From: Mycobacterium sp. Marseille-P9652
GTDB taxonomy: Bacteria > Actinomycetota > Actinomycetes > Mycobacteriales > Mycobacteriaceae
DNA: 64,000 nucleotides
Assembly (NCBI RefSeq): GCF_902652685.1
Contig: NZ_CACRUY010000001.1
Span: forward strand, 124,001 to 188,000
Direction: 5' to 3'
How positions within the stretch are numbered: position 1 is the first letter of the stretch; each line of letters begins with the position of its first letter. The translations under genes were made by a program, and so were the position numbers. The notes below the pieces were generated by a model, which was not told where the DNA came from, did no database searches, and worked only from the letters and a program-made list of their open reading frames with translations. Positions 45,830-54,084 of this stretch are shown here, one piece after another.

Positions 45830-45966
45830 GATGCCGCCTCCAGGGCGCGCGGCCGGACTGGCCGGAGTAATTCGCACAGCCTGATCCGCTGCTCGTCGCT
45901 GAGCGGGGGCGCTTCGGCCAGGATCTTCTCGACGTAGTCATCGATAGCCGGGCTGACCTCAGACAT
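45826..45966 (-). CDS. Very small phage-type protein (46 residues)
   Basis: MSEVSPAIDDYVEKILAEAP, then LSDEQRIRLCELLRPVRP and a short tail. The pattern of a helix followed by a P-L-S/T-x-E-Q-R-x-x-L helix is common in tiny genes of mycobacterial prophage-like elements. It overlaps the 45959-46213 gene at one end and the 45829 start at the other by a few bases, which strongly supports that it is translated. Confidence 0.65.
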   Translation of the reverse strand: MSEVSPAIDDYVEKILAEAPPLSDEQRIRLCELLRPVRPRALEAAS

Positions 45967-46213
45967 GCGCACCCCCGCCGGGGCCCCGCTTGGCGTTGAG
46001 CAGGGAGATTAGGTCGTCGATCTGTTCGTCGGTCAGCGACGGGGTGGCGACCAACGCCAAGCGCACGTGTTCTTTGAGCTTGAGCGCGCGAAGGTTCCTG
46101 CGCGCCTCGATTAGGTCGGGATCGTCGGGGGAACGCTCTCCGTTCTTCACACAGCGAGCCAAAGCGGCCACGCGGGCGCGTTCAAACTCCCAGGAACGGG
46201 ACGGTATGGACAT
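45959..46213 (-). CDS. Small helical phage-type protein
   Basis: An 84-residue protein starting MSIPSRSWEFERARVAALAR, helical throughout, with SLTDEQIDDLISLLN near the end, similar in style to its downstream neighbour. ATG 46213 is preferred over a GTG at 46255. It is the first gene of the leftward replication operon, 231 bp downstream of the integrase stop. A role as a directionality factor for the integrase is conceivable but not shown. Confidence 0.6.
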   Translation of the reverse strand: MSIPSRSWEFERARVAALARCVKNGERSPDDPDLIEARRNLRALKLKEHVRLALVATPSLTDEQIDDLISLLNAKRGPGGGAHV

Positions 46214-46364
46214 GGCTGGGACCTCCGGGCAGTTGAAGAACACTGCCCCGTCCACAGCCCCGACCCGGCGACCTCAGGGGATACATCATTGCTCACGGTT
46301 CGCCCCCGTCTTCAGTGTCCGGGTCGGCGCACTTCAGGGGACCGCGTGACAATGGTAGAAGGAG

Positions 46365-46404
46365 CTAGACCGTTACGCACCTACGGATTGGAATTGCGGT
46401 CTAG
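46365..46404. promoter_or_regulatory. Inverted repeat between integrase and replication operon
   Basis: Perfect 8-bp arms ctagaccg (46365-46372) and cggtctag (46397-46404) around a 24-bp spacer, in the 231-bp gap between the integrase end and the first replication gene. It could be an operator for the leftward operon or an end-of-transcript structure for the integrase mRNA. Confidence 0.4.
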
Positions 46405-46444
46405 ATCACACGGAGCGCATCCGTCTTAAGGAGCGCTTGTTGAG

Positions 46445-47947
46445 TCAGTGGTGTCCATTCCAGGTCACCCGAACCGTTTCCGGTTCAAAGCCGGGCCCGT
46501 GCTTCTCGCGGGGGATCAGGACCACCTCCATGCCGAGCGTCTCCAGCACGGCCCGTCGGGCGGATACCGGCATCGCCTCCCAGTTCTCGGCGGCCTTCGG
46601 TCCGGCGAGCTTTCGCAACACATCGATGTCTAGGGATTGGACCGCGGCGTCACGCTCGCGGCGGGTGGCCTCCAATTCAGGTGCCAGCCGGGCGGTGATG
46701 CGCTCGAGCTGGCGAATGGTGATCTTCCCGTCGGCCTGGGAGTCGGCGGCCTCGTCAAGGCGCTGCTGCAGCTGATCACACCGTTCCGATAGTCGGCGGG
46801 CCCGGTCATCATCTCCCAGCAGCCAGTCCAGCGCGTCGGGCTTGGCAAGGCGCCCAATGACCACCCTCGCAACGAGGTCGTCGACGGGTTCCTGCAGGCG
46901 TCCGGTGCAGCCACCGCCGTCGAGACACAGATAGATGCGAGTACCGTTGCCCCGTCGGCCACCGCGACGGGCGACCCGGAGCGGACCACCACACACACCG
47001 CACTTGCCGATTCCGCCAGTCAGTAGATGCTTGCGAGCACCGGGTCGCGGGCCGCTGTGACTGCGCCGCTCCGGCGACGCGAGCAGAGCCACCACACGAT
47101 CGTGCTTGGCGCGGTCCACGATCGGCGGCCAATCGCCGGGCATCTCGGTGCCGCCGTCGTCGCGCTTCCGATAACGGCGGATGCCCGCGTTGGCGTCACG
47201 TAGAAGCAACGTCCTCACTGTGCTCTTGGCCCACGTTTCTGCCGGGATCTTGCGGCCCTTGGATTCCCGCTGCTTGCGCACCTCCGGCGACATCTTCATC
47301 CACTGCGAAAAGCCGGGGGATGGTTCACCTCGGGCGTTCATGTCGCGGTAAAGCTCGTTCAGCGACACGCCCGCGAGCACGCGGTCTACCAGCTCTCGCA
47401 CGATGCGTGCTTCACGCTCGTTGACAACTTGATTTGCATGGATACCCCGGCCTGTCCGGTCCCAGCCGTACGGGCAATAGCCCCACGCTTTCCCGCGCCT
47501 CGCCAGGTCCGCGATGGCCGCCGACACCCGTTCGGCCTTTACCTCGCCCTCCATGGAGTCGAACGCGGTCATCATGTCGGCCAAACCCCGCCCGTAGGCA
47601 GATCGCAGCTCCAGCGATGGCCCCTTAACGGCGATCACGTCGACGTTGTGCTTACCGAAGGTGGTGATCACCTCGGCGCGGTCCTTGCGGGACCGCATCA
47701 GGCGCGAGGATTGCCAGACGATGACGTGATCGACCCGCTCCGAGACGACCAGCTCCCAGACCTTGTCGTATCCGGGCCTGCGCAATGCCTTACTGGCGGT
47801 GACGTCGTTCTCTACGATCTCGTCGGCGACCTCATAACTGCGCGCCTGGGCCAACTCGCGCATGTCGTGAAGTTGGCGGTTGACGCCGATCTCCTCGCCG
47901 GTTTTGTCCACGCTGATCCGCGCGTAGAGCACAGCCCGTTCCGCCAC
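46445..47947 (-). CDS. int: Large serine integrase
   Basis: A 500-residue large serine recombinase. The resolvase domain starts AVLYARISVDKTGEE (catalytic Ser near residue 12) with IVWQSSRLMRSRKDRAEV; the recombinase domain follows with WGYCPYGWDRTGRG and AGIRRYRKRDDGG; a zinc ribbon has CGVCGG and a later Cys; a coiled coil (RLSERCDQLQQRLDEA) and a C-terminal segment complete the family layout. Its start is 39 bp from the right core, as expected for an integrase that acts at attP. It would insert the element in the Rv3196-like gene. Confidence 0.95.
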   Translation of the reverse strand: MAERAVLYARISVDKTGEEIGVNRQLHDMRELAQARSYEVADEIVENDVTASKALRRPGYDKVWELVVSERVDHVIVWQSSRLMRSRKDRAEVITTFGKHNVDVIAVKGPSLELRSAYGRGLADMMTAFDSMEGEVKAERVSAAIADLARRGKAWGYCPYGWDRTGRGIHANQVVNEREARIVRELVDRVLAGVSLNELYRDMNARGEPSPGFSQWMKMSPEVRKQRESKGRKIPAETWAKSTVRTLLLRDANAGIRRYRKRDDGGTEMPGDWPPIVDRAKHDRVVALLASPERRSHSGPRPGARKHLLTGGIGKCGVCGGPLRVARRGGRRGNGTRIYLCLDGGGCTGRLQEPVDDLVARVVIGRLAKPDALDWLLGDDDRARRLSERCDQLQQRLDEAADSQADGKITIRQLERITARLAPELEATRRERDAAVQSLDIDVLRKLAGPKAAENWEAMPVSARRAVLETLGMEVVLIPREKHGPGFEPETVRVTWNGHH

Positions 47948-47986
47948 CCGACCCCTCGATAAAGTAGTTCCTTTTTAGATGGTACT

Positions 47987-47994
47987 AGCTGCCT
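47987..47994 (+). other. attR core
   Basis: Second copy of agctgcct. Left of it is element DNA (ttagatggtact); right of it, gggatgcgcgg resumes the host gene. Joining 4516 directly to 47987 rebuilds the uninterrupted attB: the codons read G-V-T-S-C-L-G-C-A-D-L-H, as in the Rv3196 family. The inferred attP is the element right end, the core, then tgtatagcacta. Confidence 0.9.
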
Positions 47995-48277
47995 GGGATG
48001 CGCGGATTTGCATCGCCGCGACCGCGACGCGGCGTGGCCGGCGATCTCGGCCCAATTGCGCGAGACGGTCGGCGTGGCCGACCGCGCGACGATCCTGGCG
48101 ACCGCGGCGCTGGCGCTGAGCCAGGTGAACCGGGTGATCGCCGCCGTGCGCGGGCGGGAGGCGCTGACGGACGCCGGCCCGCCGCAGACCCTGAACGCCA
48201 CCCTGGAGTTCGACCTCAACGCCGGCGCCATCGTCGCGCGCCGGTGGACCCGCCACCCGCTGTGTTCGTGCGGCTAG
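47987..48277 (+). pseudogene. Rv3196-like gene, 3' part
   Basis: The missing C-terminus of the 3947-4531 gene: SCLGCADLHRRDRDAAWPA at the start, then VGVADRATILATAALALS and a final RRWTRHPLCSCG. It has no start codon of its own at the right place. The Cys pair CLGC and the C-terminal CSC are likely zinc ligands of this TOMM-type family. With the 5' part the protein would be about 286 residues. The last four bases overlap the end of the small opposite-strand gene. Confidence 0.92.
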
Positions 48278-48447
48278 CCCAGCCGAGCCTGGTCCGGAAC
48301 GCTCGTCGAGACCGCGGCGTACGCACGCGCCAGTTCCTCGAGGACCGTGGCCGTCAGGGTGCCGTCCTTACGGTTCTTGTCGAGCGTCTCGATGATCGCC
48401 CGGAACAACGAGTCCGCGGCGTCGTGCTGGGATTGCTTTGCTGCCAT
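48274..48447 (-). CDS. Conserved small mycobacterial protein (Rv3196A position)
   Basis: A 57-residue protein, MAAKQSQHDAADSLFRAIIE at the start, helical, with VLEELARAYAAVSTSV near the end. ATG 48447 is chosen: AGGAGAG lies just upstream on the minus strand. It is tail to tail with the Rv3196-like gene and divergent from the ABC1 kinase gene. Function unknown. Confidence 0.75.
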   Translation of the reverse strand: MAAKQSQHDAADSLFRAIIETLDKNRKDGTLTATVLEELARAYAAVSTSVPDQARLG

Positions 48448-48546
48448 GGTGTTCTCTCCTACCACCCTTCGATGCGCGACTCGCCGCGTCGTGACTGTTG
48501 CGGAGATCAATACCACGACTACCTAACCGTCGTGGATGATGGACGT

Positions 48547-49875
48547 GTGGCAGACATCAAACGCGGCCGGGCTGCGCGAAACGCGAAGCTGGCCAGCATC
48601 CCGGTCGGCATGGCCGGCCGGGCGGCGCTCGGCATCGGCAAGCGGCTGACCGGCAAGTCGAAGGACGAAGTCCAGGCCGAGATGCTGGAGAAGGCCGCGA
48701 ACCAGTTGTTCACCGTCCTGGGTGAGCTCAAGGGCGGCGCGATGAAGGTCGGCCAGGCGCTGTCGGTGATGGAAGCCGCGATCCCCGAGGAGTACGGCGA
48801 GCCCTACCGCGAGGCCTTGACCAAGCTGCAGAAGGACGCCCCGCCCCTGCCGGCGCATAAGGTCCACCGGGTGCTCGACGCCCAGCTGGGCACCAAGTGG
48901 CGGGAGCGCTTCACGTCGTTCGACGACACACCGGTCGCCTCGGCCAGCATCGGCCAGGTGCACAAGGCGGTGTGGTCGGACGGGCGCGAGGTGGCCGTCA
49001 AGATCCAGTACCCGGGCGCCGACGAGGCGCTGCGCGCGGACCTCAAGACCATGCAGCGGATGGTCGGTGTGCTCAAGCAGCTCTCCCCCGGCGCCGACGT
49101 GCAGGGCGTGGTCGACGAGCTGATCGAGCGCACCGAGATGGAACTCGACTACCGCCTGGAGGCGGACAACCAGCGCGCGTTCGCCAAGGGGTACCAGGGC
49201 CACCCGCATTTCGCCGTGCCGCACATCGTCGCGAGCGCGCCGAAGGTGGTGATCCAGGAGTGGATCGACGGCATGCACATGGCCGACATCATCCGCAACG
49301 GCACGCCCGAACAGCGCGACCTCATCGGCACCCGGCTCACCGAGCTCACCTTCGACGCGCCCCGCCGCGTGGGCATGATGCACGGTGACGCCCACCCCGG
49401 AAACTTCATGCTGCTGGCCGACGGCCGGATGGGCGTCATCGACTTCGGCGCCGTCGCGCCCCTGCCCGACGGCTTTCCGCTCGAGCTCGGCGTCATCATG
49501 CGGGCGGCCCGCGACAAGGACTACGAGGTCCTGCTGCCCACCATGGAGAAGGTCGGGTTCATCCAGAAGGGCCAGCAGGTGTCGGTCAACGACATCGAGG
49601 AGATGCTGCGCCAGTACGTCGAGCCCATCGAGGTCGACGTCTTCCACTACACGCGTAAGTGGCTGCAGAAGATGACCGCTGTGCAGATCGACCGGTCGGT
49701 GTCGCAGATCAAGACGGCCCGGCAGATGGACCTGCCGCCCAAGCTGGCCATCCCGATGCGCGTCATCTCGTCGGTGGCCGCGATCCTGTGCCAGTTGGAC
49801 GCGCACGTGCCGATCAAGCAGCTCTCGGAAGAGCTGATCCCCGGGTTCGCCGGGCCGGATACCGCCGCCGTCTAG
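48547..49875 (+). CDS. ABC1/AarF family atypical kinase (Rv3197-like)
   Basis: A 442-residue atypical kinase. Family signatures: KGGAMKVGQALSVMEAAIP (the KxGQ motif), SASIGQVHKAVW (A-rich nucleotide loop), VAVKIQYPG (Lys), MHGDAHPGNFML (catalytic Asp) and VIDFGAVAP. Mycobacterial Rv3197 has been linked to macrolide resistance within the WhiB7 regulon, as I recall. GTG 48547 gives MADIKRGRAAR as in M. tuberculosis; the frame open upstream to 47998 is the Rv3196 end read out of frame. The whiB7 gene follows on the other strand. Confidence 0.9.
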   Translation: MADIKRGRAARNAKLASIPVGMAGRAALGIGKRLTGKSKDEVQAEMLEKAANQLFTVLGELKGGAMKVGQALSVMEAAIPEEYGEPYREALTKLQKDAPPLPAHKVHRVLDAQLGTKWRERFTSFDDTPVASASIGQVHKAVWSDGREVAVKIQYPGADEALRADLKTMQRMVGVLKQLSPGADVQGVVDELIERTEMELDYRLEADNQRAFAKGYQGHPHFAVPHIVASAPKVVIQEWIDGMHMADIIRNGTPEQRDLIGTRLTELTFDAPRRVGMMHGDAHPGNFMLLADGRMGVIDFGAVAPLPDGFPLELGVIMRAARDKDYEVLLPTMEKVGFIQKGQQVSVNDIEEMLRQYVEPIEVDVFHYTRKWLQKMTAVQIDRSVSQIKTARQMDLPPKLAIPMRVISSVAAILCQLDAHVPIKQLSEELIPGFAGPDTAAV

Positions 49876-49884
49876 CGCGGGTCG

Positions 49885-50145
49885 TCAGGCGGCCACCGCG
49901 TCCTTGCGGGGCCGCCCGCGCGGGCGTTTGTAGCTGATGACGGAGCCGCGGTCGAAGATCTCGCCACCCCACACACCCCACGGTTCGGCGCGCTGTACGG
50001 CAGCCGCCAGGCATTGCCGCCGGATCGGGCAGTCCGCGCAGAGCGCCTTGGCCCGCTCGAGGTCGGCGGGGGCGTCGGCGAACCACAGGTCGGGGTCGCC
50101 GGCGTGACACGGCAGGGGCTGTCTTCGGAGGGTCGGTGCCGGCAT
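49885..50145 (-). CDS. whiB7: WhiB7 iron-sulfur transcription factor
   Basis: An 86-residue WhiB protein. Four Cys (PCHAGD, LCADCPIRRQC) hold the [4Fe-4S] cluster, GVWGGEIFD is the beta-turn that meets the sigma factor, and RPRGRPRKD is the C-terminal AT-hook specific to WhiB7. It activates intrinsic antibiotic-resistance genes and itself. ATG 50145 has CAGGAAG at nine-base spacing; ATG 50151 is the alternative. A long leader with an upstream ORF and hairpin precedes it. Confidence 0.95.
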   Translation of the reverse strand: MPAPTLRRQPLPCHAGDPDLWFADAPADLERAKALCADCPIRRQCLAAAVQRAEPWGVWGGEIFDRGSVISYKRPRGRPRKDAVAA

Positions 50146-50218
50146 GTGCATCTACTTCCTGGTCAGTGTGTCCTTCTGCGGTGATCCGGACCAGGGAGTT
50201 TTTCCTCTGAGAACGACT

Positions 50219-50256
50219 ATGGCCACGGATCCTGGTGACTTCGGGTCCGTGGCCAT
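50219..50256 (-). terminator. Hairpin in the whiB7 leader (attenuator candidate)
   Basis: Perfect 11-bp arms atggccacgga (50219-50229) and tccgtggccat (50246-50256) with a 16-base loop. In whiB7 orientation it lies just after the upstream ORF stop (50273) and about 70 bases before the coding start. There is no long U-run, so it may end transcription weakly or need another factor. Leader attenuation controlled by ribosome stalling is known for whiB7 in mycobacteria. Confidence 0.65.
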
Positions 50257-50272
50257 TGGGGTGGTGTGGGGC

Positions 50273-50428
50273 TTAGGTGTGCCCCCGATCCACGGACGCG
50301 TCGGTCGCGGCGGCATGCTTTGCAGCGGCCGCCGGTACGGCGGCGTGGGCGGCATGGAAGGTGCGCGCGGACAGCACGGTGGTGCGCAAGGAGCCGGCCG
50401 CGACCGTTACGAACGCGTCGTTGATCAT
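50273..50428 (-). CDS. Upstream ORF of the whiB7 leader
   Basis: A 51-residue leader peptide: MINDAFVTVAAGSLRTTVLS then an Ala/His-rich tail ending VDRGHT. ATG 50428 has a strong ribosome binding site (GAGAGGAGG) upstream. It ends 17 bases before the hairpin, so its translation can control whether the hairpin forms. It carries no recognised protein function. Confidence 0.7.
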   Translation of the reverse strand: MINDAFVTVAAGSLRTTVLSARTFHAAHAAVPAAAAKHAAATDASVDRGHT

Positions 50429-50468
50429 GCTGGCCACCCTCCTCTCGCTGCGACTGTCGGCCTGTTCG

Positions 50469-50507
50469 AGGGTAGACGGCCGCCCGTGATGGACACAACC
50501 GAATTTC
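50469..50507 (-). promoter_or_regulatory. whiB7 promoter with WhiB7-type AT-rich box
   Basis: On the minus strand: GAAATT (50507-50502), then three bases, -35 TTGTGT (50498-50493), an 18-base spacer, and -10 TACCCT (50474-50469). An AT-rich element three to five bases before -35 is the hallmark of WhiB7-SigA promoters, so this should be the autoregulated whiB7 promoter. The upstream ORF starts about 40 bases downstream. Confidence 0.7.
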
Positions 50508-50547
50508 TGACCTGCGCGTTTACGCCAGGCGCCGCGGCCCGCGCCCG

Positions 50548-52647
50548 TCAGCGCCCGCGGACCAGCTCCAGCACGTCGGGCCCGTACTGTTCGAGCTTGC
50601 GCGCGCCGATGCCCGGGATCGCGACGAGCGCCTTCTCGTCGTCGGGCAGCAGTTCGGCGATCGCGATCAGCGTGTTGTCGGTGAAGACGACGTAGGCGGG
50701 CACCTTCTGCTCCTTGGCCACCTCCAGCCGCCACGCCTTGAGCCGCAGCAGCAGGTCCTCGTCGATGTCGGCGGCGCAGGTCTCACACCGGCGCAGCATG
50801 ACCGCGGCAGGCGTCGTCAGGTCGCGGTTGCAGATCCGGCAGCGGGTCGCGGCGGCCCGATTGCGCCGCGACTTGCCCGGACCGGGCTCGGACCGGGCCT
50901 GCGGCGCGATGCCGTTGAGGAACCGCGACGGCTTGCGGCTCTGCCGGCCGCCCGGGTTGCGGGCCAGCGCCCAGCTCAGCGACAGGTGGACCCGCGCCCG
51001 GGTGATCCCCACGTACAGCAGGCGGCGCTCTTCCTCGACGGCCTCGCTCTCGGGGCCGTGGGACAGCGCGTGCGAGATAGGCAGTGTGCCGTCGGCCAGG
51101 CCGACGAGGAACACCGCGTCCCACTCCAGCCCCTTGGCGGCGTGCAACGAGGCCAGCGTGACACCCTGCACCACCGGCGGGTGCCGCGAGTCGGCGCGCG
51201 TCCGCAGCTCGGCGAGCAGGCCCGGCAAATCGAGCCCGGGACGCTGCGCCACTTCGGCGTCCACCAGTTCGGCCAGTGCGCTCAGCGCGTCCCAGCGGTC
51301 GCGGGCGCGGGTGCCGGTGGGCGGTTCCGCGGTCAGGCCCAGCGGCTCGAGGACGGCGCGCACCACCTCGGGCAGGGGCCCGCTGAGGTCCGGGCCGTCG
51401 CCGCGGCCGGCCGCGCGCTGCAGCGCCAACAGCGCCTGCTTGATCTCCTGTCGGGTGAAGAAGCCCTCGCCGCCGCGGACCTGGTAGGCGATGCCGGCCT
51501 CCGTCAGCGCCTCCTCGTAGATCTCCGACTGGGCGTTGACCCGGTAGAGCACGGCGATCTCCGACGCCGCGGTGCCCGCCTCGATCAGCTGCGCGATGGA
51601 CGCGGCGACGGCCGCGGCCTCGGCGGTCTCGTCGGGATACTCGCGGAACGTCGGGGCCGGGCCCGGCCGGCGCTGGCCGACCAGGTGCAGCTTGCTGCCG
51701 GCGACCCGCCCGCGGGCCGCCGCGATCACCTGGTTGGCCAGCGACACCACCTGCGGGGTGGACCGGTAGTCGCGCTCGAGGCGGACCACGGTGGCGTCGG
51801 GAAACCGGCGTGAGAAGTCCAGCAGGAACCGCGGCGAGGCCCCGGTGAAGGAGTAGATGGTCTGGTTGGCGTCGCCGACGACGGTCACGTCGTCCCGGCC
51901 GCCCAGCCACGCCTCGAGGACCCGTTGCTGCAGCGGGGTGACGTCCTGGTACTCGTCGACGACGAAGCAGCGGTAGCGGTCGCGGAATTCCTCGGCCACC
52001 GCCGGGTCGTTCTCGATCGCGGCCGCGGTGTGCAGCAGGAGGTCGTCGAAGTCGAGCAGGGTGACGGATTCGTCGCGGGTCTTCAGCGCCTCGTATGCGG
52101 CGTAGACGCCGGCGATCTGGGCGGCGTCGAGCGGGATGTCCCGGCCGGCGGCGGCGACGGCGTCCGGGTACTGCTCGGGGCTGATCAGCGACGCCTTGGC
52201 CCATTCGATCTCGCCGGCCAGGTCGCGCACGTCGTCGGTGCTGGCGTTGATCCTCGACCGGTTGGCGGCGCGGGCGACGACGGCGAACTTGCTGTCCAGC
52301 AGCTGCCATCCGGTGTCGCCCACGACGCGGGGCCAGAAGTACCGGAGCTGGCGGTGCGCGGCGGCGTGGAACGTCAGGGCCTGGACGGCGCCCACCCCGG
52401 AATCGTTGTCGAGCGCGCGCAGCCGGGAGCGCATCTCCCCCGCGGCCCGCTGCGTGAACGTGACCGCCAGGACCTGCCCGGCCGCGACGTGGCCGCCGGC
52501 GACCAGCTGCGCGATGCGGTGGGTGATCGTGCGCGTCTTGCCGGTGCCCGCGCCGGCGAGCACGCAGACCGGACCGCGCGGGGCAAGGACGGCCTCGCGC
52601 TGCTCGTCGTCGAGACCGGCAGTCAGGGGTTCAACGACCATCGGCAT
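50548..52647 (-). CDS. uvrD2: ATP-dependent DNA helicase UvrD2
   Basis: A superfamily-1 helicase of about 700 residues. Walker [11 protein letters not shown] is near the N-terminus; [33 protein letters not shown] and [14 protein letters not shown] are later helicase motifs. A tetracysteine segment (CRICNRD, RRCETC) and a C-terminal HRDC domain ([12 protein letters not shown]) are typical of mycobacterial UvrD2, which is essential in M. tuberculosis. Start: ATG 52647 gives [17 protein letters not shown]; in-frame starts at 52677, 52656 and 52641 are possible. Confidence 0.93.
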   Translation of the reverse strand: MPMVVEPLTAGLDDEQREAVLAPRGPVCVLAGAGTGKTRTITHRIAQLVAGGHVAAGQVLAVTFTQRAAGEMRSRLRALDNDSGVGAVQALTFHAAAHRQLRYFWPRVVGDTGWQLLDSKFAVVARAANRSRINASTDDVRDLAGEIEWAKASLISPEQYPDAVAAAGRDIPLDAAQIAGVYAAYEALKTRDESVTLLDFDDLLLHTAAAIENDPAVAEEFRDRYRCFVVDEYQDVTPLQQRVLEAWLGGRDDVTVVGDANQTIYSFTGASPRFLLDFSRRFPDATVVRLERDYRSTPQVVSLANQVIAAARGRVAGSKLHLVGQRRPGPAPTFREYPDETAEAAAVAASIAQLIEAGTAASEIAVLYRVNAQSEIYEEALTEAGIAYQVRGGEGFFTRQEIKQALLALQRAAGRGDGPDLSGPLPEVVRAVLEPLGLTAEPPTGTRARDRWDALSALAELVDAEVAQRPGLDLPGLLAELRTRADSRHPPVVQGVTLASLHAAKGLEWDAVFLVGLADGTLPISHALSHGPESEAVEEERRLLYVGITRARVHLSLSWALARNPGGRQSRKPSRFLNGIAPQARSEPGPGKSRRNRAAATRCRICNRDLTTPAAVMLRRCETCAADIDEDLLLRLKAWRLEVAKEQKVPAYVVFTDNTLIAIAELLPDDEKALVAIPGIGARKLEQYGPDVLELVRGR

Positions 52648-52763
52648 GGCTGCCATCTTGGCAGGGACGGCCGACACATCGTCGCCGCGCCGCGTGCGCG
52701 TCGCCGGGTTTTGCCGGGGCCGCCCACTCGGAATCTATTGTCACCGGGCTACGTTAACGAGTC

Positions 52764-53018
52764 ATGACCAACGCTGCACTCACGGTGTACACGACGTCCT
52801 GGTGTGGTTACTGCCACCGGCTGATGACGGCGCTGAAGTCCAACGGCATCCCGTACGACACGGTCGATATCGAGCAGGACCCGGCCGCGGCCGAGTTCGT
52901 CGGCTCCGTCAACGGCGGCAACCGGACGGTGCCGACGGTCAAGTTCGCCGACGGGTCCGCCCTCACCAACCCCAGCCTGGCCCAGGTCAAGGCGAAGCTG
53001 GCAGAAACCGCGGGTTGA
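52764..53018 (+). CDS. mrx1: Mycoredoxin (glutaredoxin-like)
   Basis: An 84-residue thioredoxin-fold protein with the CGYC redox motif in TTSWCGYCHRLM and the cis-Pro in NRTVPTVKF. It reduces mycothiol mixed disulfides using mycothiol as electron donor. It is divergent from uvrD2 and convergent with nudC, as in M. tuberculosis (Rv3198A). Confidence 0.93.
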   Translation: MTNAALTVYTTSWCGYCHRLMTALKSNGIPYDTVDIEQDPAAAEFVGSVNGGNRTVPTVKFADGSALTNPSLAQVKAKLAETAG

Positions 53019-53045
53019 CGGACCCCGCCCGCATCAGGTAGCGGC

Positions 53046-53978
53046 TCAGTCGAGCTCCGCCCAGGACTCGATGATCACACGCGCGATCGAAATCGACCCG
53101 GGCAGAAGCAGATTCGACGTCGAGGAGCTGCTCCAGTCGCCGGCCTGCAAAGCGGTGCGCACCTCGTCGCGGGTGAACCACCTGGCCTCGGCGATCTCGC
53201 CGTCGTTGAACGCGAAGTCCTCGGCGGGATCGCCCACGGCGTGGAAGCCGACCATCAGGGAGCGGGGGAACGGCCAGGGCTGGCTGCCCAGGTAGCGCAC
53301 GTCGTGCACCGTCAGCCCGATCTCCTCGCGGATCTCCCGCGCGACGCAGGCCTCGAACGACTCCCCCGCCTCGACGAATCCGGCCAGCAGGGAGAACATC
53401 CGCTCGGGCCACACCGCCTGACGGGCCAGCACCACGCGGTCACCGCCGTCGTGCACCAGGCAGATCACCGCCGGATCGATCCGCGGGAACTCCTCGTGGC
53501 CGGTGACCGGGTTGACGCGCGCCCAGCCCGTCCGCGCCGGCCGGGTCGGCGAGCCGTCCACCGGGCTGAAGCGTGCGCGGTCATGCCAATTGAGCAGCGC
53601 GATGGCCGACGAGACCAGTTGGCTGCTGGTGTCGTCGAAGATCGGGCCGAGGCTGCGCAGGTTCAGCACCTCGGCCTGCACGCCGAGGTCGTCGGGCGCC
53701 TGCAACGGTCCCCGCATCGCCCACACGTGGCGGCCGTCCTCGAGGCGGCCCAAAAACACCGCGTCCGGCGGCGGCGCGTCCGCGGCGTCGGCCGCCGCGC
53801 CGAGCACCACCCGGCCGTTGGCGACCAACACCTGATTGCGCGAATCCACCCGCAGCAGAACCGCTTCCGCCCACCCGGCCGCGGCGGCCTCGACATCGGT
53901 GCGCAACTGGTCGGCCCGGTCGGCGCCGACGCGCGAGAGCAACGGAACCTCGCGGAGACGAAAGTCCGCGATCGCCAT
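53046..53978 (-). CDS. nudC: NAD+ pyrophosphatase NudC (Nudix)
   Basis: A 310-residue Nudix hydrolase. The Nudix box is GFVEAGESFEACVAREIREE, followed by the NudC-specific SQPWPFPRSLM. It splits NAD(H) into NMN(H) and AMP and can remove NAD caps from RNA. The Cys zinc site of the E. coli enzyme is not seen, as is usual in mycobacteria. A linker with a 41-bp direct repeat separates it from the channel gene. Confidence 0.93.
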   Translation of the reverse strand: MAIADFRLREVPLLSRVGADRADQLRTDVEAAAAGWAEAVLLRVDSRNQVLVANGRVVLGAAADAADAPPPDAVFLGRLEDGRHVWAMRGPLQAPDDLGVQAEVLNLRSLGPIFDDTSSQLVSSAIALLNWHDRARFSPVDGSPTRPARTGWARVNPVTGHEEFPRIDPAVICLVHDGGDRVVLARQAVWPERMFSLLAGFVEAGESFEACVAREIREEIGLTVHDVRYLGSQPWPFPRSLMVGFHAVGDPAEDFAFNDGEIAEARWFTRDEVRTALQAGDWSSSSTSNLLLPGSISIARVIIESWAELD

Positions 53979-53991
53979 CAGTGCCCCTCGC

Positions 53992-54083
53992 GGCGACCCG
54001 CTGCGCCCGGCTTCGCCGCGCTTGCGATCGCCCCTGCCTGATGGCGACCCGCCTCGCCCGGCTTCGCCGCGCTTGCGATCGCC
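53992..54083. repeat. Tandem 41-bp direct repeat between nudC and the channel gene
   Basis: Two copies of about 41 bp (53992-54032 and 54043-54083), differing at only a few bases and ending in cttgcgatcgcc. The sequence gcgatcgccatcagtgcccc also occurs twice, once across the nudC start and once before the channel stop. Repeats with this ggcttcgccgcgcttgcgatcg core recur in mycobacterial intergenic DNA, as I remember. Confidence 0.7.
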
Positions 54084-54084
54084 A

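Larger units (their letters stand above)
4517..47994. mobile_element. Integrative element inserted in the Rv3196 homologue (43.47 kb)
   Basis: The limits are set by two direct copies of agctgcct (4517-4524 and 47987-47994) and by the split Rv3196-like gene on both sides. Counting one core copy, the insert is 43,470 bp. It encodes a large serine integrase at its right end, a primase/RepA replication block, a resolvase, and a long cargo of defence and secreted proteins. No structural phage genes or conjugation genes were recognised. The integrase-replication layout recalls the small mycobacterial prophage-like elements phiRv1 and phiRv2, but the cargo and target site differ. Confidence 0.93.

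Noticed and set aside
4517-47994. Classification as an intact prophage
   Set aside because: No terminase, portal, capsid, tail or lysis gene was recognised, although integrase and primase/RepA genes are phage-like.
47998-48546. Long N-terminal extension of the ABC1 kinase frame
   Set aside because: The extra residues are Arg/Gly-rich and overlie the Rv3196-like C-terminus in another frame; the family N-terminus MADIKRGR starts at 48547.
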